Source: Flavobacteriales bacterium UBA6165
Lineage (GTDB): Bacteria > Bacteroidota > Bacteroidia > Flavobacteriales_D > Crocinitomicaceae
Length of the DNA: 31,301 nt
Reading direction: 5' to 3'
NCBI GenBank assembly: GCA_002422285.1
Contig: DIUF01000105.1
Coordinates: forward strand, 1 to 31,301
Positions 1-7,487 of the stretch are shown piece after piece (within the stretch, counting starts at the first letter, position 1; each line of letters begins with the position of its first letter). Under the pieces are notes generated by a model. It worked only from the letters and a program-made list of their open reading frames with translations. It was not told the origin of the DNA and did not search any database. Both the position numbers and the translations under genes were made by a program.

Positions 1-545
1 AAATCATCGATTAGTTTGCGATCTTTATTTGTCTTGCGATATTCAGCAACAAAAATGTCAATGAAATCACCACCAGATGAACGGTATGTTGCAACTGCTT
101 TTTCATAAGGAACTGCAAATCTCGCATTGCGCGGATTCACCGCTTCGTTTTTAACGAGGTCAGGAATTGAAACTTCAAGCGTAACGCTCATTCCACCTTT
201 CAAGTCCAAACCAAGATTGATACTACGATTCTTGGCGTCGTTGTATGTTGCACCAGTCCAAGAAACCTTTTTTTCGCCCTTTTCAATCAAATACGCATTC
301 GTAAAATAGTTAACGATAATGTCTTCGGCTTCAATATTATCCAGTTGAATATTTCTACCATTCGGAAGTAAAATTGTTTTATCTTCTTGATTTTGAACGG
401 CATTTTTTAACGAGTCTAATTGCTCGTTGGCATATTTCTCTGCACTTTTCTCAACGCGGTTAACGACGAATGTAAATGAGATTTGATATACACAAACAAT
501 TGCTACTAAGATGGTTAGGAACCAAAAGAAACCTTTATTACGCAT
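1..545 (-). CDS. secD: Protein translocase subunit SecD (probably SecDF), N-terminal part
   Basis: This is the first 181 residues of a Sec translocon accessory protein that uses the proton gradient to help pull secreted proteins across the inner membrane. The gene runs off the left edge. A single N-terminal membrane helix (about residues 5-27) is followed by a charged periplasmic stretch and the SecD signature LGLDLKGGMSVTLEV at about 111-125. In Bacteroidota SecD and SecF are usually fused, so the full gene is probably secDF, but the F half is not visible. The ATG at 545 is supported by a well-formed Bacteroidota promoter just upstream (568-598). It is separated by 126 nt from the lipoprotein gene upstream, so it is probably transcribed independently. 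Confidence 0.93.
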   Translation of the reverse strand, partial: MRNKGFFWFLTILVAIVCVYQISFTFVVNRVEKSAEKYANEQLDSLKNAVQNQEDKTILLPNGRNIQLDNIEAEDIIVNYFTNAYLIEKGEKKVSWTGATYNDAKNRSINLGLDLKGGMSVTLEVSIPDLVKNEAVNPRNARFAVPYEKAVATYRSSGGDFIDIFVAEYRKTNKDRKLIDD

Positions 546-567
546 GTTACTTTAAATTATTGGGGTG

Positions 568-598
568 CAAATATAGAATTTCCCTTTTGGATATTCAA
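568..598 (-). promoter_or_regulatory. Promoter of secD (Bacteroidota type)
   Basis: On the minus strand TTG (598-596) is followed after 20 nt by TATATTTG (575-568). This matches the Bacteroidota sigma-factor consensus of a -33 TTG and a -7 TAnnTTTG. The predicted transcript start is near 563, giving a leader of about 18 nt before the ATG at 545. Confidence 0.75.
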
Positions 599-671
599 AA
601 AAGACGGAAAAAAGTTAGAATGTTCTTGTTTTTTTTGAAAATTTCTAATTCTCAAAATGAGGCAGATTTAG

Positions 672-1364
672 TTATTCTAAACCATAATCAATGACTCGAA
701 AATGAATTTCACGACCAAATCGAATATTTAACGTGTCAAAATTGAGAATATCATTGTCTTTATAAAATTTATAAATCAAACCGACACCTTTCGCATAAAC
801 TTCAAATTTTTTACGATGGTCTACCAAACTAAAAAAATCCTGTTGGTTTACTCTAACAGTTGAATCAAAAGAAATATTGTTGACACTAAAATTTTTGTGT
901 AAGCTTTCGGTGTTATATCGGGCATTCAACGGTGCAAATGTGTTGTGCGCATTGATATCCCATATTTTGTCACTAGTTGGAGCAAACACCAGTTTTATAA
1001 TGCGCTGGTTTTCTTCAACCAATTCGGCTCGACGATCTTTTATTTTGGTTGTCCAAACATCTTTTATAATCCATTCATCATTTGGATTAGTTTTCCAATA
1101 TCGGTAAAATTTATAAGCAATATCACCTTCCAAATCCGTTATTTGTTCTCCGATGACTGTCTTAAGCAAGAAAATTGTTGTGTCTCTTTGCACAAGCGCC
1201 TGTATGTCATGACGAATTTCCATTGCGTCATAAACAACAAAACGACCTGTTTCGATCGGGTAATAATCAAAATGAAACTTGGGGTCAGGCGAATTATCCT
1301 TCTTACAAGATAGAAGTGAAGCTACCAATAATATCCAAAAGAAATCCGTCTTAATCTTTATCAT
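672..1364 (-). CDS. Hypothetical lipoprotein
   Basis: This is a 230-residue protein I do not recognise by family. The N-terminus is a lipoprotein signal peptide: a basic start, a hydrophobic stretch (about 8-18) and the lipobox LLSC with the lipidated cysteine at 20. The residues after the cysteine (KKDNS) are charged, as in Bacteroidota lipoproteins exported to the cell surface. The mature part is rich in aromatic and beta-strand-like segments (HFDYYPIETGRFVVYD near its start), a look shared by many Bacteroidota envelope lipoproteins of unknown function. It starts 17 nt after the menB stop and is likely the last gene of that operon. No link to menaquinone synthesis can be read from the sequence itself. 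Confidence 0.8.
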   Translation of the reverse strand: MIKIKTDFFWILLVASLLSCKKDNSPDPKFHFDYYPIETGRFVVYDAMEIRHDIQALVQRDTTIFLLKTVIGEQITDLEGDIAYKFYRYWKTNPNDEWIIKDVWTTKIKDRRAELVEENQRIIKLVFAPTSDKIWDINAHNTFAPLNARYNTESLHKNFSVNNISFDSTVRVNQQDFFSLVDHRKKFEVYAKGVGLIYKFYKDNDILNFDTLNIRFGREIHFRVIDYGLE

Positions 1365-1381
1365 TATGATTAATTATAAGA

Positions 1382-2221
1382 CTAAGGTATGTATTTTTTA
1401 TCGAAGTTTGGTTTGCGTTTTTCTAGAAATGCATTTCTTCCTTCAATAGCTTCATCCGTCATATACGCCAACCTAGTCGCTTCTCCGGCGAATACTTGTT
1501 GACCAACCATACCATCATCTGTGAGGTTCATGGCAAACTTCAACATTTTGATGGAGGTTGGAGATTTTGCAAGGATTTCTTGTGCCCAGTTGTAGGCTTC
1601 TTTTTCCAATTCTTCGTGTGGAATGACTGCATTTACCATACCCATTTCCAATGCTTCTTGTGCGGAGTAATTTCTTCCTAAAAAGAAGATTTCGCGAGCC
1701 TTTTTCTGTCCGACCATTTTCGCCAAATATGCAGAGCCATATCCTCCATCAAAACTCGTAACGTCGGCATCTGTTTGCTTGAAAATGGCATGCTCTTTAC
1801 TTGCCAAAGTAAGGTCGCAAACAACGTGTAAACTGTGGCCACCACCAACAGCCCAGCCTGGCACAACAGCAATAACCGCTTTTGGCATGAAGCGGATTAA
1901 GCGCTGCACTTCCAAGATGTTCAATCTGTGGTAGCCATCTTGACCCACATAGCCTTGATGACCGCGCGCACGTTGATCTCCACCGCTGCAAAATGCCCAA
2001 ACTCCGTCTTTCGGTGATGGGCCTTCTGCTGAGAGCAAAACTACTCCTATTGATGTGTCCTCATGCGCATCTCTAAAGGCCACTAAAAGTTCAGATGTGG
2101 TATGTGGTCGAAATGCGTTTCTCACCTCAGGCCTATTAAATGCAATACGGGCAACGCCATTACATTTTTTGTATGTAATGTCTTCGAATTCTATGGCAGT
2201 TTGCCAGTTGATTTCGTTCAT
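1382..2221 (-). CDS. menB: 1,4-dihydroxy-2-naphthoyl-CoA synthase
   Basis: MenB closes the second ring of menaquinone by converting o-succinylbenzoyl-CoA to 1,4-dihydroxy-2-naphthoyl-CoA in the cytoplasm. The 279-residue product is a full-length crotonase-fold protein with MenB hallmarks: the CSGGDQ oxyanion segment, the PGWAVGGGHSLHVVCDLTLAS helix, the QTDADVTSFDGGYGSAYLA stretch and a C-terminal EGRNAFLEKRKPNF tail. The frame stays open to a possible start at 2272, but that would run over the end of the preceding small gene. The ATG at 2221 gives the normal MenB N-terminus (MNEINW) and begins 2 nt after the small gene's stop. It sits in a cluster with a flavoprotein and a small cysteine protein. 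No other men genes are in view. Confidence 0.95.
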   Translation of the reverse strand: MNEINWQTAIEFEDITYKKCNGVARIAFNRPEVRNAFRPHTTSELLVAFRDAHEDTSIGVVLLSAEGPSPKDGVWAFCSGGDQRARGHQGYVGQDGYHRLNILEVQRLIRFMPKAVIAVVPGWAVGGGHSLHVVCDLTLASKEHAIFKQTDADVTSFDGGYGSAYLAKMVGQKKAREIFFLGRNYSAQEALEMGMVNAVIPHEELEKEAYNWAQEILAKSPTSIKMLKFAMNLTDDGMVGQQVFAGEATRLAYMTDEAIEGRNAFLEKRKPNFDKKYIP

Positions 2222-2223
2222 TT

Positions 2224-2412
2224 TTAGTTGTTTTTGCATTGTTCTTCTGGCAAGGCGCCACATAAACCGCAACTTGCTCCCTCTTCTTGAAGCATGGGGT
2301 TGTTGCTCGCGCAGGTTCCAGCAAACTTGCCATCTTTTTTTACCAGAATTTTAATAGCAATTCCAGCAAAGGCTAGTGCAAGGAATACAAATGTAATGAT
2401 GAAAATTTCCAT
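2224..2412 (-). CDS. Small membrane-anchored cysteine protein
   Basis: This 62-residue protein has one N-terminal membrane helix (about 3-24), then a short polar tail with four cysteines: C34 in GTCASNNP, C48 and C51 in a CGLCG motif, and C59 near the end. The spacing suggests a small metal or Fe-S site, or a redox dithiol, presented next to the membrane, but the ligand is inference. It resembles short conserved Bacteroidota proteins annotated only as membrane or secreted protein. It lies 18 nt after the DUF3127 gene and 2 nt before menB, so it is almost certainly cotranscribed and perhaps translationally coupled to menB. Its reality is supported by the fit between neighbours and the ordered cysteine pattern. 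Confidence 0.82.
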   Translation of the reverse strand: MEIFIITFVFLALAFAGIAIKILVKKDGKFAGTCASNNPMLQEEGASCGLCGALPEEQCKNN

Positions 2413-2430
2413 AACGCGTTTTGTTTTTTG

Positions 2431-2805
2431 TTAGAAGGGCAAATCGTCATCTGCCGATGCAGTAAACGCTTGAGCCTCTTCAGTTGTTCTCATCGGTGGC
2501 TCTTGCGCACTAGGCGCAGCAGCCCCATCTGCTTTTTTAATCGCCCAAACATCCAATGAATTGAAGTATCTCACTTCGCCTTGTGGGCTCGTCCATTCAC
2601 GACCGCGAATAAAGAAGGATACTTGCACAGCTTGACCAACTTGCAGGTCGTTTACGGCATCCGTTTTGTCCTGAGTTAACTGAAACAGGATATCTTGCGG
2701 ATATTGACCTGTACTGTCTGTTACTACAATTTCTCTTTTTTTGAACTTTTCAGATACAACCTGTGTATCGTTGATTACTTTTAATACGCCATTAATGTTG
2801 AACAT
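2431..2805 (-). CDS. DUF3127 protein with SSB-like C-terminal tip
   Basis: This 124-residue protein matches the Bacteroidota DUF3127 family. The first ~90 residues form a compact beta-rich domain (KKREIVVTDSTGQYPQDILFQLTQDK, then VGQAVQVSFFIRGREW and VRYFNSLDVWAIKK) that looks like an OB fold. A flexible Ala/Pro/Glu-rich linker follows and the chain ends in DDDLPF. That ending is nearly identical to the acidic tip of single-stranded DNA-binding protein (DDDIPF in E. coli), which docks DNA repair and replication partners. A role in nucleic-acid binding is therefore reasonable but not shown. It lies 17 nt after the flavoprotein gene and 18 nt before the small cysteine gene, inside the same operon. 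Confidence 0.85.
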   Translation of the reverse strand: MFNINGVLKVINDTQVVSEKFKKREIVVTDSTGQYPQDILFQLTQDKTDAVNDLQVGQAVQVSFFIRGREWTSPQGEVRYFNSLDVWAIKKADGAAAPSAQEPPMRTTEEAQAFTASADDDLPF

Positions 2806-2822
2806 ATCGTTTGTTTTTATGG

Positions 2823-3713
2823 TTAATTATTAAATGAGAGCAGTGTTAACCACGCTTCTTCTACTTTATTTTCTGCTAATAGTTGTTTGGCCAGCTGATG
2901 CAATTCTCTTTCGAGTTGGGCAGCATCATCTTCAAATTTAATGAAAATTTCGCTGAGTTCGATTAACTTGTAATCGTTAACATCAGTTTCGTTAGGCAAG
3001 GCTTCCACATTCGCCAACTGTCCCAAATCGTTGCCAGATAAAACTTTACTTTTCCTTATGTCTGGGGGTAAATTATCAAAACCAATTCCAACAGTTGTTA
3101 AAGGTTTGGCAACTTCAAACAGCGCAGAACCATTGGCTCTACAATACCAATTGGCACCCATACGAGCGACTAGGTCTATTCTTGTTTGATCGATTTTACC
3201 ATTCACCATTAAGTCCTCTCTGACGTGAATTCTTGTAACCTCGCAAATAATTAAATTTCCCGCCCCCCCTTCTTTGCCAAGTTCTTTCACCTCTATAATT
3301 TTGCACTCAAATTGAACAGGTGATTCTTTAACACGCATCGGTTTTACGGTTTCAGACGGTACTGGAATAAAACCCGCTTTCACAAATTCATCGACATTGG
3401 ATGCATATGGAGAACTCGTTAAACTCATTTGATGCACCATGTCATAGGTTACAACATTTATGACACATTCTGGAACTTTTTTGGCGTTCTCATAAGTGTC
3501 TTTGGTTGTGTTGTTTCTGCCACTTCGCGCTGGAGAAAAAATCAAAATTGGTGGGTTTGCAGAAAAGACATTGAAAAAGCTGAATGGCGCCAAGTTGTGG
3601 TTGCCTTTTTCGTCAACAGTACTCGCAAAAGCTATAGGTCTAGGGCCAATGGCGCCTAATAAATGTCCGTGTAATTCGGGTACTGATATGCTTTTTGGGT
3701 CAATCGAAATCAT
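2823..3713 (-). CDS. Flavin reductase-like (flavoredoxin family) protein
   Basis: This 296-residue protein has an N-terminal FMN-binding split-barrel domain of the flavin reductase/flavoredoxin type. Typical segments are GAIGPRPIAFASTVDEKG, LAPFSFFNVFSANPPILIFSP and NVVTYDMVHQMSLTSSPYASNVDEF, which form the flavin site. A helical extension of about 80 residues follows the barrel. Such proteins bind FMN and pass electrons from NAD(P)H or a partner; the substrate here is unknown. A TTG at 3722 would add three residues, but it overlaps the promoter -7 box (3720-3727), so the ATG at 3713 is the start. It is the first gene of the minus-strand cluster that ends with the lipoprotein gene. Confidence 0.9.
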   Translation of the reverse strand: MISIDPKSISVPELHGHLLGAIGPRPIAFASTVDEKGNHNLAPFSFFNVFSANPPILIFSPARSGRNNTTKDTYENAKKVPECVINVVTYDMVHQMSLTSSPYASNVDEFVKAGFIPVPSETVKPMRVKESPVQFECKIIEVKELGKEGGAGNLIICEVTRIHVREDLMVNGKIDQTRIDLVARMGANWYCRANGSALFEVAKPLTTVGIGFDNLPPDIRKSKVLSGNDLGQLANVEALPNETDVNDYKLIELSEIFIKFEDDAAQLERELHQLAKQLLAENKVEEAWLTLLSFNN

Positions 3714-3719
3714 GGGGCG

Positions 3720-3727
3720 CAAAGTTA
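3720..3727 (-). promoter_or_regulatory. Promoter -7 box of the flavoprotein-menB operon
   Basis: TAACTTTG on the minus strand matches TAnnTTTG and ends 6 nt before the ATG at 3713. This implies a transcript that begins within a few bases of the start codon. I see no convincing TTG at the -33 position. Confidence 0.6.
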
Positions 3728-3759
3728 GGAAATTTTAATGGTTCTTGAATAGGGTTCTG

Positions 3760-5492
3760 CTAATAATCAACATCCAAATTGAACATGCGCTGCAACATGG
3801 CGATATTCGGGTTTTTTTCTGCAAAAACCTTGAATTTATCCGTCGGACTGTATGGGTTCTTCACTTGGTTATCTTGATTGGTTACTATAATCGAAAATTG
3901 CAGCATGCCATTACCCAAGTTTTGTTTGAGAAAGGGAATGAAACTTTGAAGCTCAGCATTCAACATGTCTTTGATAAGGTCGTTATCCACCTCAAAACTT
4001 AGGCTGTTGTCGTTCAATATCTTTGGATTTCTCTTAGTCAATATTGAGAACAAATTGTTTTTGTCTTTTTGCTGAAGTTGAAAAGCGTATTGTTTCCAAA
4101 ACATCAACAAACTTTCTATTTCAAGTGGTTTGGATTCTTTGATTTGAATGTCATTATTGTTAGCTTCATCTTGGCTATTTTTCTGTGGATTGAGAATTTC
4201 CTTTATAGAAATATTTGATGTTTTCAGTGAACCTACGGGTTGATTGACAATTTTCGGTGGTGCTGGAGTTGAAATAGAATATGACGCACCAACAGCGGGT
4301 TTGTTTTCAATCGATTTAGGGCTAATTTTATCTCGAAGCTTTTGATTAGGAAAAGGAATGATGTCAACCTTATCCGTTAGCCATTTTTTTTTTCAGACTC
4401 TTGCTTGAGAGAGCAGAGTTGCATCAAGGTCCATTCCACCAGAAGCCGCTGGTTTTTAGAGGCTTTAAATTCGGTTTCAGCTTTTTGAATGATGTGTATG
4501 GAACGTAAAATTCGCTGACTATCGATTTGCGCTGCTTGCTGTCCGTATTTCGTTGCAACGGTATCACCAACTTCCAAAAGCGCAAGTGTGGCGGGGTCTT
4601 TGGCTACTAAAATATTGCGATAATGAGACGACAAACCGGAGAGAAAATTGTGTCCATCGAAGCCTTTCTCCATGATTTCATTGAAAAGCAACAGATTGTT
4701 TGGAATATCTTCGTTTTCAGCGTTTTCAACCACTTTAAAGAAGTAGTCATAATCCAAAACGTTCAAGTTTTCCAATACAGCTTGATAACTCACATTACCT
4801 TGAGTAAACGACACAATTTGGTCGAAAATTGATAAAGAATCTCTCAGGGCGCCATCTGCTTTTTGTGCAATCAAATGAAGGGCATCAGCTTCGGCGGTGA
4901 TATTTTCTTTTTGCGCGATGTATTCCAAATGCTTGGCGATGTCTTTTACCTTGATTCTTTGGAAATCAAAAATCTGACAACGCGACAAAATAGTTGGGAT
5001 AATCTTGTGTTTTTCTGTTGTAGCCAGGATGAAAATTGCATGCTTCGGAGGCTCCTCTAAGGTTTTCAAAAAAGCATTGAATGCCGCTGTCGACAACATG
5101 TGAACCTCGTCGATGATATAAACTTTGTGCGTACCCAACTGTGGAGCAATGCGCACTTGGTCGATTAAACCACGGATATCATCTACCGAGTTGTTGGATG
5201 CTGCATCGAGCTCGTAAACGTTCAGCGAACTGCCTTCGTTGAAAGAATTGCACGAAGCACAAGCGTTGCAAGCTTCAGTTTCTGGAGTGCGTTCGGTACA
5301 ATTTAAAGTCTTTGCCAAAATTCGGGCTGTGGAAGTTTTTCCAACCCCGCGCGAACCACAAAATAAAAAGGCTTGCGCCAATTGATTCGAGCGAATGGCA
5401 TTTTTTAAGGTCATTACAATAGAGCGTTGTCCAACAACCGTCTCAAAGGTTTGAGGACGATATTTTCGCGCTGATACTACGTAATTTTCCAT
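3760..5492 (-). CDS. dnaX: DNA polymerase III tau subunit (via -1 frameshift)
   Basis: This is the full-length clamp-loader protein obtained if the reading frame slips back one base in the A10 run at 4393-4384. It is 369 residues in the first frame plus 208 in the second, 577 in all. After the slip the product reads KKKWLTDKVDIIPFPNQK, then a Pro/Asn/Ser-rich linker, then a folded C-terminal domain (LLMFWKQYAFQLQQKDKNN to MLQRMFNLDVDY). That domain resembles the Bacteroidota DnaX C-terminus, which in tau links the clamp loader to polymerase and helicase. The second frame has a TGA at 4395-4393 immediately before the run and is open from there to 3760, so the junction must lie inside the A run. 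A sequencing or true homopolymer error is the main alternative. Confidence 0.8.
4349..4393 (-). promoter_or_regulatory. dnaX slippage site with downstream stem-loop
   Basis: A run of ten A (4393-4384) reads GAA AAA AAA AAT in the first frame and contains the slippery heptamer A AAA AAA. Eight nt further on, GGATAAGG (4375-4368) can pair with CCTTTTCC (4356-4349), 7 of 8 positions, with an 11-nt loop. In E. coli dnaX a slippery A AAA AAG with a stem-loop a few nt downstream directs -1 ribosomal frameshifting. In Thermus thermophilus an A9 run causes transcriptional slippage. I see no clear Shine-Dalgarno-like stimulator upstream, so either mechanism is possible. Confidence 0.65.
4377..5492 (-). 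CDS. dnaX: DNA polymerase III gamma subunit (clamp-loader ATPase)
   Basis: This is the zero-frame product of dnaX, 371 residues. It contains the AAA+ clamp-loader module: Walker A GSRGVGKT (46-53), four zinc-binding cysteines (65, 75, 78, 81), Walker B IIDEVH with D128/E129, LEEPP (145-149) and the SRC arginine-finger motif (170-172). The oligomerisation domain follows and the frame stops at TAA a few codons after the A10 run (ending EKKNG). E. coli gamma is likewise the ATPase plus collar without the polymerase-binding tail. The start ATG at 5492 has a TACTTTTG -7 box 4 nt upstream. The gene is divergent from the M61 peptidase gene. Confidence 0.93.
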   Translation of the reverse strand: MENYVVSARKYRPQTFETVVGQRSIVMTLKNAIRSNQLAQAFLFCGSRGVGKTSTARILAKTLNCTERTPETEACNACASCNSFNEGSSLNVYELDAASNNSVDDIRGLIDQVRIAPQLGTHKVYIIDEVHMLSTAAFNAFLKTLEEPPKHAIFILATTEKHKIIPTILSRCQIFDFQRIKVKDIAKHLEYIAQKENITAEADALHLIAQKADGALRDSLSIFDQIVSFTQGNVSYQAVLENLNVLDYDYFFKVVENAENEDIPNNLLLFNEIMEKGFDGHNFLSGLSSHYRNILVAKDPATLALLEVGDTVATKYGQQAAQIDSQRILRSIHIIQKAETEFKASKNQRLLVEWTLMQLCSLKQESEKKNG

Positions 5493-5496
5493 CCCA

Positions 5497-5504
5497 CAAA
5501 AGTA
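5497..5504 (-). promoter_or_regulatory. Promoter -7 box of dnaX
   Basis: TACTTTTG on the minus strand fits TAnnTTTG and ends 4 nt before the dnaX ATG. No clear -33 TTG is seen at the usual distance. Confidence 0.55.
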
Positions 5505-5591
5505 GGGATATTTTTTCGCTGTTCTAATTTGACCGAGACAGAAAAGTTATGAACATAGCACAGAAATGCACGAATTGAAATTTGATGGAAA

Positions 5592-5619
5592 TTGTAGAGC
5601 GTCTATTTCATTATCTTTG
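5592..5619 (+). promoter_or_regulatory. Promoter of the M61 peptidase gene
   Basis: TTG (5592-5594), a 17-nt spacer and TATCTTTG (5612-5619) form a full Bacteroidota promoter. The -7 box ends 20 nt before the ATG at 5640. Confidence 0.7.
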
Positions 5620-5639
5620 CCTCTCATTCCACAATCAAC

Positions 5640-7358
5640 ATGAAATATCGCATTCAAACCAAGGCCCCTCAACAACAATATTTACAAATCACTGCTGAAT
5701 TTGAGGTAAATGAAGCTGTTCTATCACTTCAGTTTCCTTCTTGGCGCCCTGGTCGTTATGAACTTGGAAACTTTGCTAAAAATGTGCGGTCATTCAAAGT
5801 GTTGAATGAGTTGGGACAGCCTATTAAATTTGAAAAGAAAAGCAAAGACCAATGGCAAGTGGATACCAAAGGCGCAAGTAAGGTTTTGGTGGAATATGAA
5901 TACTATTCTGCCGAATTGAACGCCGGTTCTACGTTTTTGGATGACAAGCGGGTTTACGTCAATCCAGTCAACTGTTTGGTTTACATCCCGAGTAGAGAAA
6001 ACGAGCCTTGTTCTCTTGAAATTGAATTGTTTCAAGAATTGAAATATTCGGGCACATTACCCTTAGACGGCAATAAAATTTATGCCCAATCTTATCATGA
6101 ATTGGTGGACAGTCCATTTATTTTTTGTGATGAAGTGGAATCCAATCACTATCAATATGGTGGGGTAGAGTTTAAAATTTCTTTTGTTGGTATTCAAAAT
6201 GTGCCTTGGGAGCGAGTGCTCAGCGATTTTCAGAAATTCACCAAAAAACAATTTGAAGATTTTGGGTCTTTTCCAGTTAATTCCTTTCATTTTATCGTGA
6301 TTGTTACGCCTTATGCACATTACCATGGCGTTGAACATTTGGCTTCAACTATAATTGTGCTTGGTCCAACTCCTGATATTTTTGGTGCTTTGTATGATGA
6401 ATTGTTAGGTATCAGCTCACACGAACTTTATCATGTTTGGAATGTGAAATCCATTCGTACAGTTGACCTTTATCATTATGATTACAGCAAAGAAAATTTC
6501 TCGCGAATGGGTTATTTGTGTGAAGGCATCACGACGTATTTGGGCGATTATTACCTGATGGCGTCTGGTATTTGGACGCCTGAAAAGTATTTCAAAGAAT
6601 TCTCTCAAGTCATCCAAAAACATCTTGATAACGCCGGACGATTTAACTATTCCTTGGCTGAAAGTTCATGGGATACTTGGTTGGATGGCTATGTGCCCGG
6701 TGCGCCTGGTAGAAAAGTTTCCATTTACAACGAAGGCGCCATTTTTGCCTTGATAACGGATGTGTTTATTCGCAAGAATTCTGAGTCAAAGTACTCGATT
6801 GCGTCCTTAATGAAAAGGCTATATGAAGATTTTTATTGTCAAAATCGAGGAGTCTCAGAAGCAGATTTTATCAGAATTGTGACAGAATTGAGCGAAGCAG
6901 ATTACAATGATTTGTTCAGGAAGCTAGTTTATCAGAGAATTTCATTTGAAGATGAACTCAAGTCTACACTTGATGAATTGGGATTGGAATTGTTTTTTTC
7001 TGCTAATCCAGATCCAATCGCAAGACTTCTTGGAATTAAAACCGTTGTAGAACAAAATGCTCAAAAAATTGCTTCAATTTTACCTGATTCCATTTCGGAT
7101 AAGAATGGCTTGATGCTTGGCGACCGCATTTGGTCTTTGAATGGACAAGTAGTGCGCACTGATTTTGCACTTTGGTTGAACTATTTCAAAAACGAAAATT
7201 TGGTTTTGAACATTGATAGGGCTGGTCGTGCAATTCAAATTGACCTGCCAAAAGCTGAAATTGAATATTTTAATTTAGCACAAATTCGACTCAAAGATTC
7301 AGCATCAGAGAATACGGTTTTCATGCGTTCAAGTTGGACTTGCATTCAAGAAAAGTAG
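5640..7358 (+). CDS. M61 family metallopeptidase (glycyl aminopeptidase-like)
   Basis: This 572-residue protein resembles peptidase family M61, zinc aminopeptidases with a preference for glycine or alanine. The N-terminal beta domain starts MKYRIQTKAPQQQYLQ and includes FPSWRPGRYELGNFAKNV, typical of the family. The catalytic HExxH is at 261-265 (HELYH, followed by VWNVKSIR). The third zinc ligand is probably Glu295 in LCEGITTYLGDYYL. A PDZ-like domain occupies the C-terminus (about 450-550, with ILPDSISDKNGLMLGDRIWSLNG). No signal peptide is evident, so the enzyme is probably cytoplasmic. It has its own promoter and is separated from the sigma-factor gene by 198 nt, so it appears monocistronic. 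Confidence 0.9.
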   Translation: MKYRIQTKAPQQQYLQITAEFEVNEAVLSLQFPSWRPGRYELGNFAKNVRSFKVLNELGQPIKFEKKSKDQWQVDTKGASKVLVEYEYYSAELNAGSTFLDDKRVYVNPVNCLVYIPSRENEPCSLEIELFQELKYSGTLPLDGNKIYAQSYHELVDSPFIFCDEVESNHYQYGGVEFKISFVGIQNVPWERVLSDFQKFTKKQFEDFGSFPVNSFHFIVIVTPYAHYHGVEHLASTIIVLGPTPDIFGALYDELLGISSHELYHVWNVKSIRTVDLYHYDYSKENFSRMGYLCEGITTYLGDYYLMASGIWTPEKYFKEFSQVIQKHLDNAGRFNYSLAESSWDTWLDGYVPGAPGRKVSIYNEGAIFALITDVFIRKNSESKYSIASLMKRLYEDFYCQNRGVSEADFIRIVTELSEADYNDLFRKLVYQRISFEDELKSTLDELGLELFFSANPDPIARLLGIKTVVEQNAQKIASILPDSISDKNGLMLGDRIWSLNGQVVRTDFALWLNYFKNENLVLNIDRAGRAIQIDLPKAEIEYFNLAQIRLKDSASENTVFMRSSWTCIQEK

Positions 7359-7409
7359 GGGAATCCAAAAAAATATCTATATGGACGCAATAATTTAAAA
7401 TAATGGCGT

Positions 7410-7417
7410 TAATTTTG
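7410..7417 (+). promoter_or_regulatory. Possible -7 box for the ECF sigma gene
   Basis: TAATTTTG matches TAnnTTTG but has no clear TTG at -33. If used, it would give a leader of about 135 nt that contains the inverted repeat at 7440-7487. Confidence 0.3.
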
Positions 7418-7439
7418 TTAAGGAAATAACATAATACTG

Positions 7440-7487
7440 TTGATTGGCTTTGCGACCCAAACCATGCAAAACCAGCAAGCCAATCAA
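7440..7487 (+). repeat. Long inverted repeat upstream of the sigma-factor gene
   Basis: The left arm TTGATTGGCTTTGC (7440-7453) is complementary to GCAAGCCAATCAA (7475-7487) over 13 base pairs with one bulged T. The loop is 21 nt. It lies 81 nt after the peptidase stop and 69 nt before the sigma-factor ATG. The three T residues that follow are a poor terminator tail, so it may be a weak terminator of the upstream gene, a structured leader of the downstream one, or a protein-binding site. Confidence 0.65.

Noticed and set aside
546..671. Small gene or RNA between secD and the lipoprotein gene
   Set aside because: The stretch holds the secD promoter and AT-rich sequence; the plus-strand frame through it overlaps secD and has no recognisable features.
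2222..2272. Extended start of menB at 2272
   Set aside because: It would overlap the end of the small cysteine gene and add residues not found on MenB proteins; the ATG at 2221 fits.
4377..4393. dnaX as a broken pseudogene
   Set aside because: The gene is essential, both halves look intact, and the frame change sits exactly on an A10 run with a stem-loop downstream, so regulated slippage is the better reading. A homopolymer sequencing error remains possible and is listed as the refuting test.
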